From Idiomarina ramblicola (GTDB taxonomy: Bacteria; Pseudomonadota; Gammaproteobacteria; Enterobacterales; Alteromonadaceae): a DNA stretch of 64,000 bases. The stretch is from assembly GCF_003987255.1 (NCBI RefSeq), contig NZ_PIQC01000006.1, forward strand, positions 124,001 to 188,000. The letters are read 5' to 3'. Position numbers and translations under genes: made by a program. Positions within the stretch are counted from its first letter, which is position 1, and the number at the start of each line of letters is the position of its first letter. The notes under the pieces are model-generated. The model was not told where the DNA came from. It saw nothing but the letters and a program-made list of their open reading frames with translations, and ran no database searches. This document shows positions 53,148-63,837 of the stretch, one piece after another.

Positions 53148-54443
53148 ATGGACCGGAACTACTCTAACTGGCAGTCTCTGACTAGCCTATTTTTATTCCT
53201 GCTGCCGTTTTTATTTGTGGGCTGGCTGTTCGACTTATTTTGGCCGATAACCGCTCTGGCTTTGCTGGGGCTGGTGTGCTGGCATTATTACTACCAGCAA
53301 AAGTTAATTAAGTGGTTGTGGCAAAGCCGCACCTTAATGCCACCGTCTGCGCCGGGTAGCTGGTCGTATATCTACGACGGAATTTATCGTTCTCAGCGAC
53401 GCAGTCAGAAACGCCGCAAAGCCTTAGCGCGTTTATTAAGACGTTTTCGTGAAGCAGCCGAAGCCTTGCCGGACGCGGCTATTGTCTTTCGTGCCGATGG
53501 TGCTCTGTTGTGGAGTAACAAGCTGGCGCAGTTCTATTTCGGTTTACGTTGGCCTGACGATGCCGGTCAACGATTATCGAATCTGATTCGGCACCCCGAA
53601 TTTTATGCCTATCTGAACGAAGGTAACTTTGAAGAAGAGCTGACAATTCCATCGCCCATACGCGAAAGCCTGGACATTGAGATTCGCATCATGCCTTACA
53701 GCGAAGACCAGTTTTTATTGGTTGCGCGCGATGTGACTCAGGTAAAACGACTGGAAAATTTGCGGCGCGAGTTTGTGGCCAATGTCTCGCATGAATTAAA
53801 AACGCCATTGACGGTTCTGCAGGGCTATCTGGAAATGATGGATGACCCTCAGCAAACGCCGCCTGCCATGTTGCAAAAAGCCGTCGAAAACATGAATGCA
53901 CAAAGTACCCGCATGTCTAATCTGGTTGATCAGTTGCTGACCTTGTCACGCATGGAAACCCCCAGTGACGACGTATTCGATCATGAAGTGGATATGCCTG
54001 CGATGCTTGAACAATTGCAGGCTGAGGCCAAACGCTTAAATGAAGCAAAACAGCATACGATTGAGTTTCAGGTAGCCCCTGTCAGAATTTATGGTAAAGA
54101 GAACTTGCTGCGCAGCGCGATGCAGAACCTGATAACCAATGCTATTTATTATACGCCAGAGGGCGGCAACATTAATGTTTCGTGGAAGCTGGTGGCCGGC
54201 GGTGCGGAGTTCAGCGTAACCGATAACGGTAAAGGTATACCGGCGGAACATCTCCCCCGTTTAACCGAACGTTTTTACCGGGTTGAAGATGATCGTAACA
54301 GTGCCAGTGGCGGCACCGGGCTGGGCCTGTCTATTGTTAAGCATGCAATAGAACATCACAACTCGCAGTTGGACATTAATAGCTCACTGGAAAAAGGCAG
54401 CCGTTTCTCATTTCGTATACCGAGCGGTTTGTTAGTCAATTAG
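53148..54443 (+). CDS. phoR: Phosphate regulon sensor kinase PhoR
   Basis: 431 residues. Two close membrane segments near the N terminus (SLFLFLLPFLFVGWLFDLFW and ITALALLGLVCWHYYY), a basic linker, a PAS domain (EALPDAAIVFRADGALLWSN), a HisKA box with phospho-His in EFVANVSHELKTPLTVL and a HATPase (NLITNAIYYT, DNGKGIP, GGTGLGLSIVKHAI). No periplasmic sensor loop, as usual for PhoR, which gets its signal from PstSCAB and PhoU. Operon with phoB. Confidence 0.97.
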   Translation: MDRNYSNWQSLTSLFLFLLPFLFVGWLFDLFWPITALALLGLVCWHYYYQQKLIKWLWQSRTLMPPSAPGSWSYIYDGIYRSQRRSQKRRKALARLLRRFREAAEALPDAAIVFRADGALLWSNKLAQFYFGLRWPDDAGQRLSNLIRHPEFYAYLNEGNFEEELTIPSPIRESLDIEIRIMPYSEDQFLLVARDVTQVKRLENLRREFVANVSHELKTPLTVLQGYLEMMDDPQQTPPAMLQKAVENMNAQSTRMSNLVDQLLTLSRMETPSDDVFDHEVDMPAMLEQLQAEAKRLNEAKQHTIEFQVAPVRIYGKENLLRSAMQNLITNAIYYTPEGGNINVSWKLVAGGAEFSVTDNGKGIPAEHLPRLTERFYRVEDDRNSASGGTGLGLSIVKHAIEHHNSQLDINSSLEKGSRFSFRIPSGLLVN

Positions 54444-54459
54444 TCATAAATTTTTCACA

Positions 54460-54492
54460 TTGTCATAAAGCTGTCACATAACTGTCTTAAAC
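54460..54492 (+). promoter_or_regulatory. Tandem Pho boxes upstream of pstS
   Basis: Three 11-bp units in phase: TTGTCATAAAG (54460-54470), CTGTCACATAA (54471-54481) and CTGTCTTAAAC (54482-54492). They lie 48 bp before the pstS ATG. Another TAGTCATAAAT at 54441-54451 is out of phase with them and overlaps the phoR stop. Confidence 0.82.
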
Positions 54493-54540
54493 TGAGCTTA
54501 ATTCGAAAACAGTTCAATAACCCTTAGAGGTGAATACACT

Positions 54541-55518
54541 ATGTTTCAATCAACTTTGAACAAGACATTAACTGGTTTAGTGGTTGCAGGTTCACTGGCG
54601 TTCAGCTCGTTAGCTGCGGCAACGGACGATTTACCCAAATACGAAAAAGTCAGTGGCTTATCAGGCAACTTGTCTTCAGTGGGTTCTGATACCTTAGCGA
54701 ATATGGTGACCTTCTGGAGTGAAGAATTTAAGCGTAACTACCCAAGCGTGAACATTCAGGTGCAGGCAGCCGGTTCTTCTACAGCTCCACCGGCGTTAAC
54801 TGAAGGTACATCAAACTTCGGTCCTATGAGCCGTGCAATGAAGTCAAAAGAAATCGAGTCTTTTGAAAAGCGTCACGGTTACAAGCCGACGCCGGTCCGT
54901 GTTGCTATTGATGCATTGGCGGTATTCGTGCACAAAGACAACCCAATTGAAGGTTTGACGATTCCTGAAGTAGACGCAATATTTTCATCAACTCGCAAGT
55001 GCGGGCTGAACCAGCAAGTAAACCGCTGGGGCGACCTGGGTATGGACGGCGAATGGTCGAACCGCGACTTGCAGCTTTACGGTCGTAACTCGGTATCCGG
55101 AACCTACGGTTACTTTAAAGAAATTGGCCTGTGCGACGGTGATTTTCGTTCTAACGTGAACGAGCAGCCGGGTTCAGCATCGGTTGTGCAGTCAGTTTCA
55201 ACCTCAATTAATGCCATTGGTTACTCGGGCATCGGCTACGTCACTTCAGGCGTTAAAGCGGTGCCTATCGCAAAAGCCGAAGGTCAGGAATTTATTGGCG
55301 CAACTGCTGAGAATGCGTTGGCCGGTCAGTACCCATTAGCCCGTTTCCTTTACATTTACGTGAACAAACACCCGACAAAACCGCTGGGTAAAGCGGAAGG
55401 TGAGTTTCTGCGTATGATCCTGTCAAAAACCGGTCAGGATATCGTCAATAAAGACGGTTATATTGGGCTGCCGAAGGCGGTGGTTGAAGCTGAACTGAAA
55501 AAGCTTGGCTTAGATTAA
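54541..55518 (+). CDS. pstS: Phosphate-binding protein PstS
   Basis: 325 residues. Signal peptide ([15 protein letters not shown]), then the phosphate-binding fold. Ligand-contact stretches are [36 protein letters not shown] and [17 protein letters not shown]. It captures phosphate in the periplasm and hands it to PstCA. AGAGG precedes the ATG. A terminator follows directly, so pstS can be made in excess over the permease genes, which have their own Pho box. Confidence 0.95.
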   Translation: MFQSTLNKTLTGLVVAGSLAFSSLAAATDDLPKYEKVSGLSGNLSSVGSDTLANMVTFWSEEFKRNYPSVNIQVQAAGSSTAPPALTEGTSNFGPMSRAMKSKEIESFEKRHGYKPTPVRVAIDALAVFVHKDNPIEGLTIPEVDAIFSSTRKCGLNQQVNRWGDLGMDGEWSNRDLQLYGRNSVSGTYGYFKEIGLCDGDFRSNVNEQPGSASVVQSVSTSINAIGYSGIGYVTSGVKAVPIAKAEGQEFIGATAENALAGQYPLARFLYIYVNKHPTKPLGKAEGEFLRMILSKTGQDIVNKDGYIGLPKAVVEAELKKLGLD

Positions 55519-55537
55519 TTTGTCCCTGTGCTTGTTT

Positions 55538-55565
55538 AGCCGGTAGCTTGCTGCCGGCTTTTTTT
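55538..55565 (+). terminator. Terminator between pstS and pstC
   Basis: AGCCGGTAG (55538-55546) pairs with CTGCCGGCT (55551-55559) across a short loop, with one G-T pair. A T-run follows at 55559-55565. It would reduce read-through from pstS to pstC. Confidence 0.8.
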
Positions 55566-55591
55566 ATAGCTATTGCTGCATTATTAAGAAA

Positions 55592-55624
55592 ATATGACAG
55601 TGGTGTAACAATACTGTCATATTC
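55592..55624 (+). promoter_or_regulatory. Pho box upstream of pstC
   Basis: The unit CTGTCATATTC (55614-55624) is preceded in phase by GTGTAACAATA (55603-55613) and the weaker ATATGACAGTG (55592-55602). It lies 57 bp before the chosen pstC start. It gives pstCAB-phoU a promoter of its own after the pstS terminator. Confidence 0.72.
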
Positions 55625-55680
55625 TTCAACTAAACTGTTTGCAGACTTTTAGTAACGCATATTCAAACCTGAGGTTTCTG

Positions 55681-57945
55681 ATGGCATCACTGTCAGCTCA
55701 ACAATTAGCCGCTAACCGGGGACGATTATTTAAAGATCGTGCCGCTCGCTATGGGGTCACTCTAGGTGGCGTTATGGTATTAGTGGCGCTGTTGCTTATC
55801 TTTTTCTATCTGCTTTATGTTGTTCAGCCTATTTTCGAGTCGGTTTCCTTAAAAGAGGAGCAGAGCTTTTCATTGTCTAACAGTGAAGATGTCGAAGCAC
55901 TGGGCATGGAAGAGCAGGCCGAGATTGGTTACCGTCTTATGGAGTCGGGAAAATTTGAGTTCTTCGCTCTGGCCGACAAGCCTATCGTTAATCGTAAGGC
56001 CGGCGAGATCATAGACTCAAAAGAAGTGGTTTCTGCTGACAAAATAACCAGCTTTGCGAGCACTCTGCCGGTTAATAAGCAGTACGCATACGGTCTGAAC
56101 GACGGTACAGCGATAGTCGCTGAGCCTAAATTTAAAGTGTCTTTTGCTGAAGACCCTCAAACAGGCGCACTTGAGCGCACTATAACGCCGCGTGTGGAGT
56201 TATTGAATAATGGCGAACCATTAGTTGTCGATGAAAGTGGGCAGGCGTTAGAAAAGCTGGCTTACGAAAGCGACGGTGACACCATGATGTTTGCTGCTGT
56301 GCAGGGCGGTAATAACTTGCTGATTACCAAATACGCGGCAGAAGAAAACTTTATGACAGGCGAAACGACGTTAAAGCCGGTGTTTCATAAAGTCACGCTA
56401 AACGGCACTATCGATGACTTAATTGTCACCCCGGACTTGCGTCAGGTTATGGCGCGTCGTGGTAACCGCATTCACGTCTTCGATGTTGGCGTGTCGGGTC
56501 AGGTCACTGAGCGTGAATTAATGCTGGTTAATGCGCGGGAACAGGGTAATGCCACGGGCCTTTATTTATTGGCCGGAGCAAGTTCGATATTGGTGACTCA
56601 CGATACCGGGTTGGTAACGCAGTGGTTCCAGGTATCGACAGATGAAGGTCGTCAATATCAATATATTCGCTCTTTTGATGCGGGCTCGCCGGTTAAAGAT
56701 ATTGAAGTTGAATATTATCGACGGACTTTTTATACCGTTTCAGAAAACGGGCAACTGGGTATCTTCTATACCACATCAGAGGCCGATCTTTACCGAGGCA
56801 ACCCACTTGAGACGAGTTTAGAGCATGTCATGGTCGACCCGCGTGCTAACTACCTCATCATGCAAAGTGGTGATCGCTTCAGTGTGTTTGATATTAAGAA
56901 TGAACACCCTGAAGTTACCTGGAGTGCGATGTGGCAGGAAGTCTGGTATGAGGGGTACCCTGAGCCTGACTACACCTGGCAGTCGACCTCTGGTTCCGAT
57001 GACTTTGAGTCTAAATACAGTTTGGTTCCTATTGCTTTTGGTACCATCAAAGCCGCAGCGTATGCAATGCTGTTTGCGGTGCCTATTGGTTTGGCAGCGG
57101 CCGTTTATACGGCGTACTTCATGTCACCTTCGGTACGAAAGTACGTCAAACCAACCGTTGAAATCATGGAAGCCTTACCGACTGTGATACTCGGTTTCTT
57201 AGCCGGGCTTTGGCTGGCCCCTATCATCGAGAGGTACCTTCCGGGCCTGATAGCCGTGTTGCTGCTGGTGCCGGCAGCGATAATACTGACGGCATTTTTA
57301 TGGTCGAGGTTACCTTCCCATATTCGTAACACCGTTACCGATGGGCGTGCCGCTTTGCTGCTCATACCTATTGTTATTCTGGTCGGCTGGTTGTCGTTTG
57401 GCCTGAGCCCCTGGGTTGAGCAAGTGTTGTTCGATGGCAATGTGCGTGGTTATTTAACCAATGAGCTGGGTATTACTTTTGACCAGCGTAACTCCCTGGT
57501 TGTTGGTATTGCGATGGGCTTTGCGGTTATCCCGACCATTTTCTCCATTGCGGAAGATGCCGTATTCAGTGTGCCAAAGCATTTATCCAACGGCTCACTG
57601 GCACTGGGCGCGACACCATGGCAAACCCTGACGAAAGTGGTGCTGCTAACAGCCAGTCCGGGGATTTTCTCAGCGGTTATGATGGGGCTGGGACGCGCCG
57701 TAGGCGAGACCATGATTGTACTGATGGCAACCGGTAATACCCCCATCATGGACTGGAACATTTTTGAAGGTATGCGCACCTTGTCAGCCAATATTGCGGT
57801 CGAGATGCCAGAGTCGGAAGTTGGAAGTTCACACTACCGAATCTTGTTCCTGGCAGCATTTGTGCTGTTCATATTCACCTTCTTCTTTAACACCATTGCT
57901 GAATTTGTCCGCCAACGTTTGCGTGACAAATACAGCTCGATGTAA
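55681..57945 (+). CDS. pstC: Phosphate ABC transporter permease PstC, long form with periplasmic domain
   Basis: About 754 residues, more than twice E. coli PstC (319). A first membrane segment (VTLGGVMVLVALLLIFFYLLY) is followed by some 400 residues of periplasmic beta-rich sequence that resembles a propeller (DLIVTPDLRQVMARRGNRIHVFDV, SSILVTHDTGLVTQWFQV), then the usual PstC channel with about six segments, AMLFAVPIGLAAAVYTAYF and the ABC contact loop NGSLALGATPWQTLTKVVL. I chose ATG 55681 with GAGG upstream; a TTG at 55639 lies close to the Pho box. The large insert is typical for this bacterial group, but its role is unknown. Confidence 0.92.
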   Translation: MASLSAQQLAANRGRLFKDRAARYGVTLGGVMVLVALLLIFFYLLYVVQPIFESVSLKEEQSFSLSNSEDVEALGMEEQAEIGYRLMESGKFEFFALADKPIVNRKAGEIIDSKEVVSADKITSFASTLPVNKQYAYGLNDGTAIVAEPKFKVSFAEDPQTGALERTITPRVELLNNGEPLVVDESGQALEKLAYESDGDTMMFAAVQGGNNLLITKYAAEENFMTGETTLKPVFHKVTLNGTIDDLIVTPDLRQVMARRGNRIHVFDVGVSGQVTERELMLVNAREQGNATGLYLLAGASSILVTHDTGLVTQWFQVSTDEGRQYQYIRSFDAGSPVKDIEVEYYRRTFYTVSENGQLGIFYTTSEADLYRGNPLETSLEHVMVDPRANYLIMQSGDRFSVFDIKNEHPEVTWSAMWQEVWYEGYPEPDYTWQSTSGSDDFESKYSLVPIAFGTIKAAAYAMLFAVPIGLAAAVYTAYFMSPSVRKYVKPTVEIMEALPTVILGFLAGLWLAPIIERYLPGLIAVLLLVPAAIILTAFLWSRLPSHIRNTVTDGRAALLLIPIVILVGWLSFGLSPWVEQVLFDGNVRGYLTNELGITFDQRNSLVVGIAMGFAVIPTIFSIAEDAVFSVPKHLSNGSLALGATPWQTLTKVVLLTASPGIFSAVMMGLGRAVGETMIVLMATGNTPIMDWNIFEGMRTLSANIAVEMPESEVGSSHYRILFLAAFVLFIFTFFFNTIAEFVRQRLRDKYSSM

Positions 57946-57968
57946 TTCCGGAACAGAGGTTTAATTCA

Positions 57969-59624
57969 ATGAATACATGGTTTAAGTCCGGAAAGCCCTG
58001 GATCTGGTTAACCGCCGGTTCAGTTAGTATCAGCTTAATTGCGGTTATTGGACTGGTGGTCATGATTGGCTGGCGCGGATTGTCGTTTTTCTGGCCTGCC
58101 GCCATTCATGAAATGTCGATTGAACAGGCTGACGGTTCAACCCGCACACTCATTGGTGAAATTTATGAGAGTGAGTCGGTTCCGACATCACGAGTCAGTA
58201 ATTCGGGTACCATCATGGATGGTTACGAAGACGAGGAAGTGACCCGTTACTTGATGAAAATTGGTAACCGTGAGTATGTACCTCTGGATTTCGCCTGGGT
58301 GCTGGGTCCTGCGATTCGCTCCGATGAAACACCGGCTGATCTGGCGGTTATTGAACGGACCAAAGATGGTAATTTCTACGGTTACCCAATTGCCGTTGAG
58401 CAGCAAGGCGAACGCGTTGCGACTCATGGCGATTTGCGAGAAGAATTGTTTAAGCGGGCTGAGCGAGCCGTCGAGCTGAACGAGCAGGCGATGCAACTGC
58501 AGGAAGGTGAAATTGGCGCGATTAACTATGAGTTAACGCAATTGAACCTGCAACGCCGTGGCCTTGAGCTTAGCGGCACCTTGACTGAAGAAGCGATAAA
58601 CGACATTGAACGCCGCCGCGAAGAGCTGCAGAGTCAGTATCTGGAATATGAGAAAGAGCTGTTCGCATTGCGTGATAAAGCGGGGCGCGATTCGCTGATC
58701 ATGCGCGACATGCGTGGCGAGGAAATAAAAGTGCCTATGTATCAGGTGCTGGACGTTAACTTCCCTAATGACATGGGCTTTTTTGCCAAGCTGGGTCACT
58801 TTTTCCAGCAAATTGGCAAGTTTGTGTCAGAGCCACCACGCGAAGCGAATACCGAAGGCGGAGTTTTCCCTGCCATTTTCGGTACCGTATTTATGGTGCT
58901 GTTGATGTCAGTAATTGTCGCTCCGTTTGGTGTTATTGCGGCAGTCTATCTGCATGAATACGCCGGTAAAAATGCGGTTACTAAATTAATTCGTATTGCT
59001 GTCATTAACTTAGCCGGGGTACCGTCGATTGTTTATGGCGTATTTGGCTTAGGTTTCTTTGTTTATATGGTGGGCGGTAGTCTCGATCAGATTTTCTACC
59101 CCGAGGCACTACCGAATCCGACATTTGGTACGCCGGGTGTTCTATGGTCTGCCGTGACTCTGGCGATACTGACATTGCCCGTGGTGATTGTCGCAACCGA
59201 GGAAGGACTTTCGCGAATTCCGCCGACATTGCGTGAAGGCAGCTTGTCGCTGGGGGCAACGAAATGGGAAACCATTTGGCGCATTGTTCTGCCTATGGCA
59301 TCACCGGCTATTATGACGGGTCTGATTCTCGCGGTCGCAAGGGCGGCTGGTGAAGTTGCACCACTGATGCTGGTTGGGGTAGTTAAGTCGGCGCCAATGC
59401 TGCCGGTGGACGGAAACTTCCCTTACTTCCATCTGGATAGAAAATTCATGCACCTTGGTTTCCACATATACGATGTTGGTTTCCAGAGTCCAAACGTTGA
59501 AGCGGCCAGGCCGCTGGTTTACGCCACGTCATTCTTGCTGATCACCCTTATTGTTGGTTTGAATTTAACGGCAATTGGTGTGCGTAACCATTTACGTGAA
59601 AAATACCGCTCACTTGAGCACTAA
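57969..59624 (+). CDS. pstA: Phosphate ABC transporter permease PstA, long form
   Basis: 551 residues, longer than E. coli PstA (296). One N-terminal membrane segment ([20 protein letters not shown]), then a periplasmic stretch with a helical coiled part at about residues 155-245 ([40 protein letters not shown]), then the permease core with [22 protein letters not shown], the ABC contact loop [20 protein letters not shown] and [14 protein letters not shown]. It pairs with the long PstC, and the two inserts may touch in the periplasm. Starts 23 bp after pstC. Confidence 0.93.
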   Translation: MNTWFKSGKPWIWLTAGSVSISLIAVIGLVVMIGWRGLSFFWPAAIHEMSIEQADGSTRTLIGEIYESESVPTSRVSNSGTIMDGYEDEEVTRYLMKIGNREYVPLDFAWVLGPAIRSDETPADLAVIERTKDGNFYGYPIAVEQQGERVATHGDLREELFKRAERAVELNEQAMQLQEGEIGAINYELTQLNLQRRGLELSGTLTEEAINDIERRREELQSQYLEYEKELFALRDKAGRDSLIMRDMRGEEIKVPMYQVLDVNFPNDMGFFAKLGHFFQQIGKFVSEPPREANTEGGVFPAIFGTVFMVLLMSVIVAPFGVIAAVYLHEYAGKNAVTKLIRIAVINLAGVPSIVYGVFGLGFFVYMVGGSLDQIFYPEALPNPTFGTPGVLWSAVTLAILTLPVVIVATEEGLSRIPPTLREGSLSLGATKWETIWRIVLPMASPAIMTGLILAVARAAGEVAPLMLVGVVKSAPMLPVDGNFPYFHLDRKFMHLGFHIYDVGFQSPNVEAARPLVYATSFLLITLIVGLNLTAIGVRNHLREKYRSLEH

Positions 59625-59683
59625 CGTTGAACACGACAGTTGAACACGAAAGTTTTGATGAATTAGCGAAAAGGTCTGAACTT

Positions 59684-60502
59684 ATGATTTCGGTAAACCC
59701 GAGTACAAACAATTTAGAAAAGCTGGACTTACACAATTTGCCAGCAGAACAGACTGCTTTAGATATTAAAAACCTGAACCTTTACTATGGTGAAGATCAG
59801 GCGTTGCACGATATTTCTATGCGCATTCCCAATAACCGCGTAACCGCGTTTATCGGTCCGTCGGGTTGTGGTAAATCAACACTGTTGCGTTGTATTAACC
59901 GCATGAACGACTTAGTGGAAATCTGTCGTATTGACGGCCAGATTGATATGCACGGTCACAATATTTACGATAAGAACGTCGATGTTGCGGCTTTGCGCCG
60001 CCGCGTAGGCATGGTATTTCAACGTCCTAACCCGTTTCCTAAATCCATTTATGAAAACGTGGTTTATGGTTTACGTTTGCAGGGCGTGAAAGATAAACGG
60101 GTATTGGATGAGGCGGTAGAAACCTCACTTCGTGGTGCGGCGTTATGGGATGAGGTTAAAGACCGCTTAAACGCCAGTGCGTTCAGTTTGTCAGGCGGTC
60201 AGCAACAACGTGTGGTTATCGCACGCTCTATTGCCATTGAGCCTGAAATTTTATTGCTGGACGAGCCAACTTCGGCGTTGGATCCTATTTCAACCCTGAC
60301 CATCGAAGAGTTGATTACTGAGCTCAAGGAAAAATATACCGTTGTTATTGTGACGCATAACATGCAACAGGCAGCGCGCGTATCAGACCAGACCGCGTTT
60401 TTGTATATGGGTAAATTGATTGAGTATGCCGATACCGATACTTTATTCACTACCCCGTCTGAAAAGCAGACAGAAGATTATATTACTGGTCGTTACGGTT
60501 AA
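59684..60502 (+). CDS. pstB: Phosphate ABC transporter ATPase PstB
   Basis: About 272 residues from ATG 59684 ([10 protein letters not shown]), with AAGG upstream. The open frame extends to a TTG at 59627, three bases after the pstA stop, so a longer form is possible. Walker [11 protein letters not shown]-loop in [14 protein letters not shown], signature LSGGQQQR, Walker [14 protein letters not shown] and the switch His in VTHNMQQA are all intact. It drives phosphate import with ATP and, with PhoU, signals phosphate state to PhoR. Confidence 0.95.
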   Translation: MISVNPSTNNLEKLDLHNLPAEQTALDIKNLNLYYGEDQALHDISMRIPNNRVTAFIGPSGCGKSTLLRCINRMNDLVEICRIDGQIDMHGHNIYDKNVDVAALRRRVGMVFQRPNPFPKSIYENVVYGLRLQGVKDKRVLDEAVETSLRGAALWDEVKDRLNASAFSLSGGQQQRVVIARSIAIEPEILLLDEPTSALDPISTLTIEELITELKEKYTVVIVTHNMQQAARVSDQTAFLYMGKLIEYADTDTLFTTPSEKQTEDYITGRYG

Positions 60503-60512
60503 GGAGCGAGTC

Positions 60513-61232
60513 ATGGATAAGATGAATATGGGTAAGCACATTTCCGGTAAGTTCAATGACGAACTGGAAGCTGTGCGTAACCGTGTGTTAAGCATGGGCG
60601 GATTGGTTGAAAAACAATTGCAGGATTCACTTCTGGCGATTCAGAAGGGTGACATCGATTTGGCTGAGAAAGTCCTGACCAGCGACCATAAAGTGAACAA
60701 GCTGGAAGTTCAGATTGATGAAGAATGCGTCCATATTATTGCGAAACGCCAGCCAACCGCCAGCGATCTGCGTTTAGTCATTGCTATTATCAAAACCATC
60801 GCTGATTTAGAGCGTATTGGTGACGAAGCAGAGCGTATCGCAAAAGTTGCTAAGGAAAGTTTCAGTAACGACCAGCAGCAATTGCTAGTCAGTCTCGAAA
60901 ACTTAGGGCAACACGTATTAAGCATGTTGCGCAATGTGCTGGACGCCTTCGCGCGGATGGACCTGGAATCGGCTTATAACGTTCACCAGCAGGATGAACA
61001 GGCTGATCGTCAATACGAAGCGCTGACACGTCAGTTAATGACTTATATGATGGAAGATTCACGCTCTATTCCAAAAATCATGAATGTATTGTGGTCGGCA
61101 CGTTCGTTAGAGCGCATCGGTGACCGTTGTCAGAACATTGCCGAGTACATTATCTTCTTTGTGAAAGGTAAAGACGTGCGCCATGTCTCACCAGAGAGCA
61201 TGGAACGCACGGTTATGGGCAAAAAAGACTAG
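60513..61232 (+). CDS. phoU: Phosphate signalling protein PhoU
   Basis: 239 residues, two three-helix bundles. Typical stretches: GKHISGKFNDELEAVRNRVLSMGGLVEKQL, IDEECVHIIAKRQPTASDLR, IIKTIADLERIGDEAERIAK and the second-domain repeat SARSLERIGDRCQNIAEYIIFF. It holds PhoR in the inhibiting state when phosphate is plentiful. Start at ATG 60513, with AAGGAG just ahead; the open frame runs 31 codons further but overlaps pstB. Its stop shares CTAG with the convergent serA stop. Confidence 0.96.
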   Translation: MDKMNMGKHISGKFNDELEAVRNRVLSMGGLVEKQLQDSLLAIQKGDIDLAEKVLTSDHKVNKLEVQIDEECVHIIAKRQPTASDLRLVIAIIKTIADLERIGDEAERIAKVAKESFSNDQQQLLVSLENLGQHVLSMLRNVLDAFARMDLESAYNVHQQDEQADRQYEALTRQLMTYMMEDSRSIPKIMNVLWSARSLERIGDRCQNIAEYIIFFVKGKDVRHVSPESMERTVMGKKD

Positions 61233-62455
61233 AATAAGCGCCGGGTACGAATGGTGCCCGTAATGTCTTTCAGTTGTTGCAGTATGTTGGCGCCGTTGTC
61301 GCTGTCGATATCCATTACCACGTAGCCCACACTCTCATCGGTCTGTAAGTACTGACCCGCCACGTTAATTTCATTGTCGCTAATAATGCGGTTAATGGCG
61401 TTTAGCATACCTGGTTGGTTTTTATGAATATGCAACAAACGCTGGGCAGTTGCGTGTGTGGGTAAGCTCACCTCAGGGAAGTTGACCGCAGACAGGGTGG
61501 AGCCATTATCGGAATAACGCACCAGTTTGCCCGCAACTTCAACGCCAATGTTTTCCTGGGCTTCTAAGGTTGAGCCGCCAATATGCGGCGTTAGCAGACA
61601 GTTCTTTAAGCCGCGCAGAGGTGACAGAAACTCGTCGTTATTACCTTTGGGTTCAACCGGAAACACATCAATTGCGGCACCGGCAAGCTGACGGGAAGCC
61701 AGAGCCTGAGCCAGGGCATCAATATCCACCACGGTTCCGCGTGAGGCGTTAATGAGCAGACTGCCCGGCTTCATGCGTTCAATTTGGCGACGGCCTATCA
61801 TCCACTGCGTTTGCTCGGTTTCCGGTACGTGCAGGGTGACAATATCGGCCTGTGTGAGCAAATCGTCTAAAGTAGGAACGGACTGAGCGTTCCCCATGGG
61901 CAGCTTGTCTTCAACGTCGTAGTAGCGAATGTGCATGCCCAGTTGCTCGGCTAACACACTCAACTGGCTGCCAATGTGACCGTAGCCGACAATGCCCAGT
62001 ATTTTCCCGCGCGCTTCGTAAGACTGTTGCGCCGATTTCAGCCAACCGCCCTCGTGTGCAACGGCATTCTTTTCAGGAATACCTCGCAGCAACATAATCG
62101 CTTCTGCTAAAACGAGTTCGGCAACACTGCGGGTGTTCGAAAAGGGCGCATTGAAGACAACCACACCGTGCTTTTTAGCCGCATCTAAGTCAATTTGATT
62201 GGTGCCGATGCAAAAGCAACCTACCGCGATCAGTTTTTCCGCAGCGGCAAAAATTCGCTCATTCAGCTGGCTGCGGGAGCGGATGCCAAGAATGTGCGCA
62301 TCCTTAATTTTTTCACAGAGCTCATCTTCACTCAGAGAGGTCTGCAGTATTTCCAGATTGTGGTAGCCGTGGTGGCGAAATAGCTGGATGGCGCTGTCAT
62401 GAACCCCTTCCAGCAACAAAACTTTGATTTTGTCTTTTGCCAGCGAGGTTTGCAT
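61229..62455 (-). CDS. serA: D-3-phosphoglycerate dehydrogenase
   Basis: 408 residues, the short class with one C-terminal ACT domain. NAD-binding GIVGYGHIGSQLSVLAEQLG, the catalytic Arg in LLINASRGTVVDIDAL, Glu in DVFPVEPKGN and His in LTPHIGGSTLEAQ are present; the ACT part is residues about 335-408. First step of serine synthesis from 3-phosphoglycerate, inhibited by serine in this class. Its start touches the rpiA stop (ATGA), so rpiA and serA are cotranscribed on the minus strand. Confidence 0.97.
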   Translation of the reverse strand: MQTSLAKDKIKVLLLEGVHDSAIQLFRHHGYHNLEILQTSLSEDELCEKIKDAHILGIRSRSQLNERIFAAAEKLIAVGCFCIGTNQIDLDAAKKHGVVVFNAPFSNTRSVAELVLAEAIMLLRGIPEKNAVAHEGGWLKSAQQSYEARGKILGIVGYGHIGSQLSVLAEQLGMHIRYYDVEDKLPMGNAQSVPTLDDLLTQADIVTLHVPETEQTQWMIGRRQIERMKPGSLLINASRGTVVDIDALAQALASRQLAGAAIDVFPVEPKGNNDEFLSPLRGLKNCLLTPHIGGSTLEAQENIGVEVAGKLVRYSDNGSTLSAVNFPEVSLPTHATAQRLLHIHKNQPGMLNAINRIISDNEINVAGQYLQTDESVGYVVMDIDSDNGANILQQLKDITGTIRTRRLF

Positions 62456-63126
62456 CAGCCACTCACCTTCAAAGTCTGGACCCCGTCTTCACGGGCAATA
62501 AGCGCGATATTTGCACCCCGCTGAGCAAACAGTCCGTTGGTTACTACGCCGACAATGTTGTTCAGTTGGGCTTCAAGCTTCATGGGCTCCATGATGTCAA
62601 AGTTATGTACGTCGAGGATCCAGTTGCCGTTGTCGGTGGTAAAGCCCTGACGCCAGACCGGGTCGCCGCCCAGCTTCACAATTTCGCGGGCAACGTATGA
62701 ACGTGCCATAGGAACCACTTCAACGGGCACAGGAAACTCACCTAAACGGCCAACGACCTTGCTTTCATCCGCCACACAGACAAACTTTTTAGCCACGGCG
62801 GCAATAATTTTCTCACGGGTCAGCGCGCCGCCTCCGCCTTTTATCATCTGGCCGTGTTCATTAATTTCGTCAGCACCGTCCACATAAACGGGCACATCGG
62901 CGACTGAGTTCAGTTCAAACACTTCAATACCATGAGCTTTCAGGCGTTCAGTTGAGGCGTCAGAGCTTGAAACGGCCCCTTCAATGTCATGCTTACGCTC
63001 GGCTAAGGCGTCGATGAAAAAGTTGACCGTTGAACCGGTGCCGACTCCGACGACGGTGCCGTCTTCAATGTATTGCATAGCAGCTTCTGCTGCCGCTTTT
63101 TTGAGTGCATCAGCGTTGCCTGACAT
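62455..63126 (-). CDS. rpiA: Ribose-5-phosphate isomerase A
   Basis: 223 residues, normal length. [17 protein letters not shown], the catalytic region [27 protein letters not shown] and [11 protein letters not shown] are family signatures. It interconverts ribose 5-phosphate and ribulose 5-phosphate in the pentose phosphate pathway. GGAG lies 8 nt before the ATG. serA is the next gene, the usual neighbour in gammaproteobacteria. Confidence 0.97.
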   Translation of the reverse strand: MSGNADALKKAAAEAAMQYIEDGTVVGVGTGSTVNFFIDALAERKHDIEGAVSSSDASTERLKAHGIEVFELNSVADVPVYVDGADEINEHGQMIKGGGGALTREKIIAAVAKKFVCVADESKVVGRLGEFPVPVEVVPMARSYVAREIVKLGGDPVWRQGFTTDNGNWILDVHNFDIMEPMKLEAQLNNIVGVVTNGLFAQRGANIALIAREDGVQTLKVSG

Positions 63127-63199
63127 GAGTGTTTCTCCGTGAGTATTTTTTAAGCTCAGTATAAGGAATTTGTTGTTTTTTATCGATCTTTCTTTTGCT

Positions 63200-63787
63200 T
63201 TAAAAGTACCAGTGTTTCGCCGGAGTAATCACTTCCGGTAGCGGAATATCCCAGCTTTCAACCGGAATCTGTTCCACCTGTTGTTCGTTATAGCTTAATC
63301 CAATGGGCGATAAGTTGGGTCTATTGCCGTTATGCCATTGGGCCAATGTCCGGTCGTAATAGCCACCGCCCATGCCCAATCGGTTGCCTTGATTGTCGAA
63401 CCCAACAAGAGGCATCAGCAACACCTGAATATCCGACAATGGCACCACATTCTGAGCATTCAGTTCGGGTTCGGCAATACCGTACTTATTGGTTGTCATG
63501 GGGGTGTCCGGGCCATAGCGCAGGAACAGTAAATGGCCTTTAGCGAAAGGGTGCAGAACGGGTAAAACCGTATGAAAGCCCAAATCCCAGAGTTTTTCAA
63601 TAATGGCCGAGGTGGGTAACTCACCGGAAAAACTTTTATACACGGCAACCGTGGTTTGTTGCGGGACTGAGTCGCTCAGACGTTGCTTCAGCTTATCGGC
63701 AACCCGGCATGCTGCTTCACTCTGTTGTTCGGCGGTTAAATTGCGGCGAATTTGCTGTAACTTGCGTCGGAGGTCGTGTCGAGTCAT
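63200..63787 (-). CDS. fau: 5-formyltetrahydrofolate cyclo-ligase
   Basis: 195 residues. Family signs: [16 protein letters not shown] at the start, [23 protein letters not shown] (ATP and folate site) and [15 protein letters not shown]. It converts 5-formyltetrahydrofolate to 5,10-methenyltetrahydrofolate using ATP. In many relatives 6S RNA (ssrS) lies directly before this gene, but here only 50 bp separate it from the divergent next gene, so ssrS is not there. rpiA follows on the same strand after 73 bp. Confidence 0.93.
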   Translation of the reverse strand: MTRHDLRRKLQQIRRNLTAEQQSEAACRVADKLKQRLSDSVPQQTTVAVYKSFSGELPTSAIIEKLWDLGFHTVLPVLHPFAKGHLLFLRYGPDTPMTTNKYGIAEPELNAQNVVPLSDIQVLLMPLVGFDNQGNRLGMGGGYYDRTLAQWHNGNRPNLSPIGLSYNEQQVEQIPVESWDIPLPEVITPAKHWYF

Positions 63788-63837
63788 GCTAGAGTCTGCT
63801 TTATCTAAACCGCTGAATTATTGTCCGAGGATAACCC

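Noticed and set aside
63788-63837. Possible 6S RNA (ssrS) before fau, as in many relatives
   Set aside because: Only 50 bp separate fau from the divergent amidohydrolase gene, which cannot hold a 180-nt RNA.
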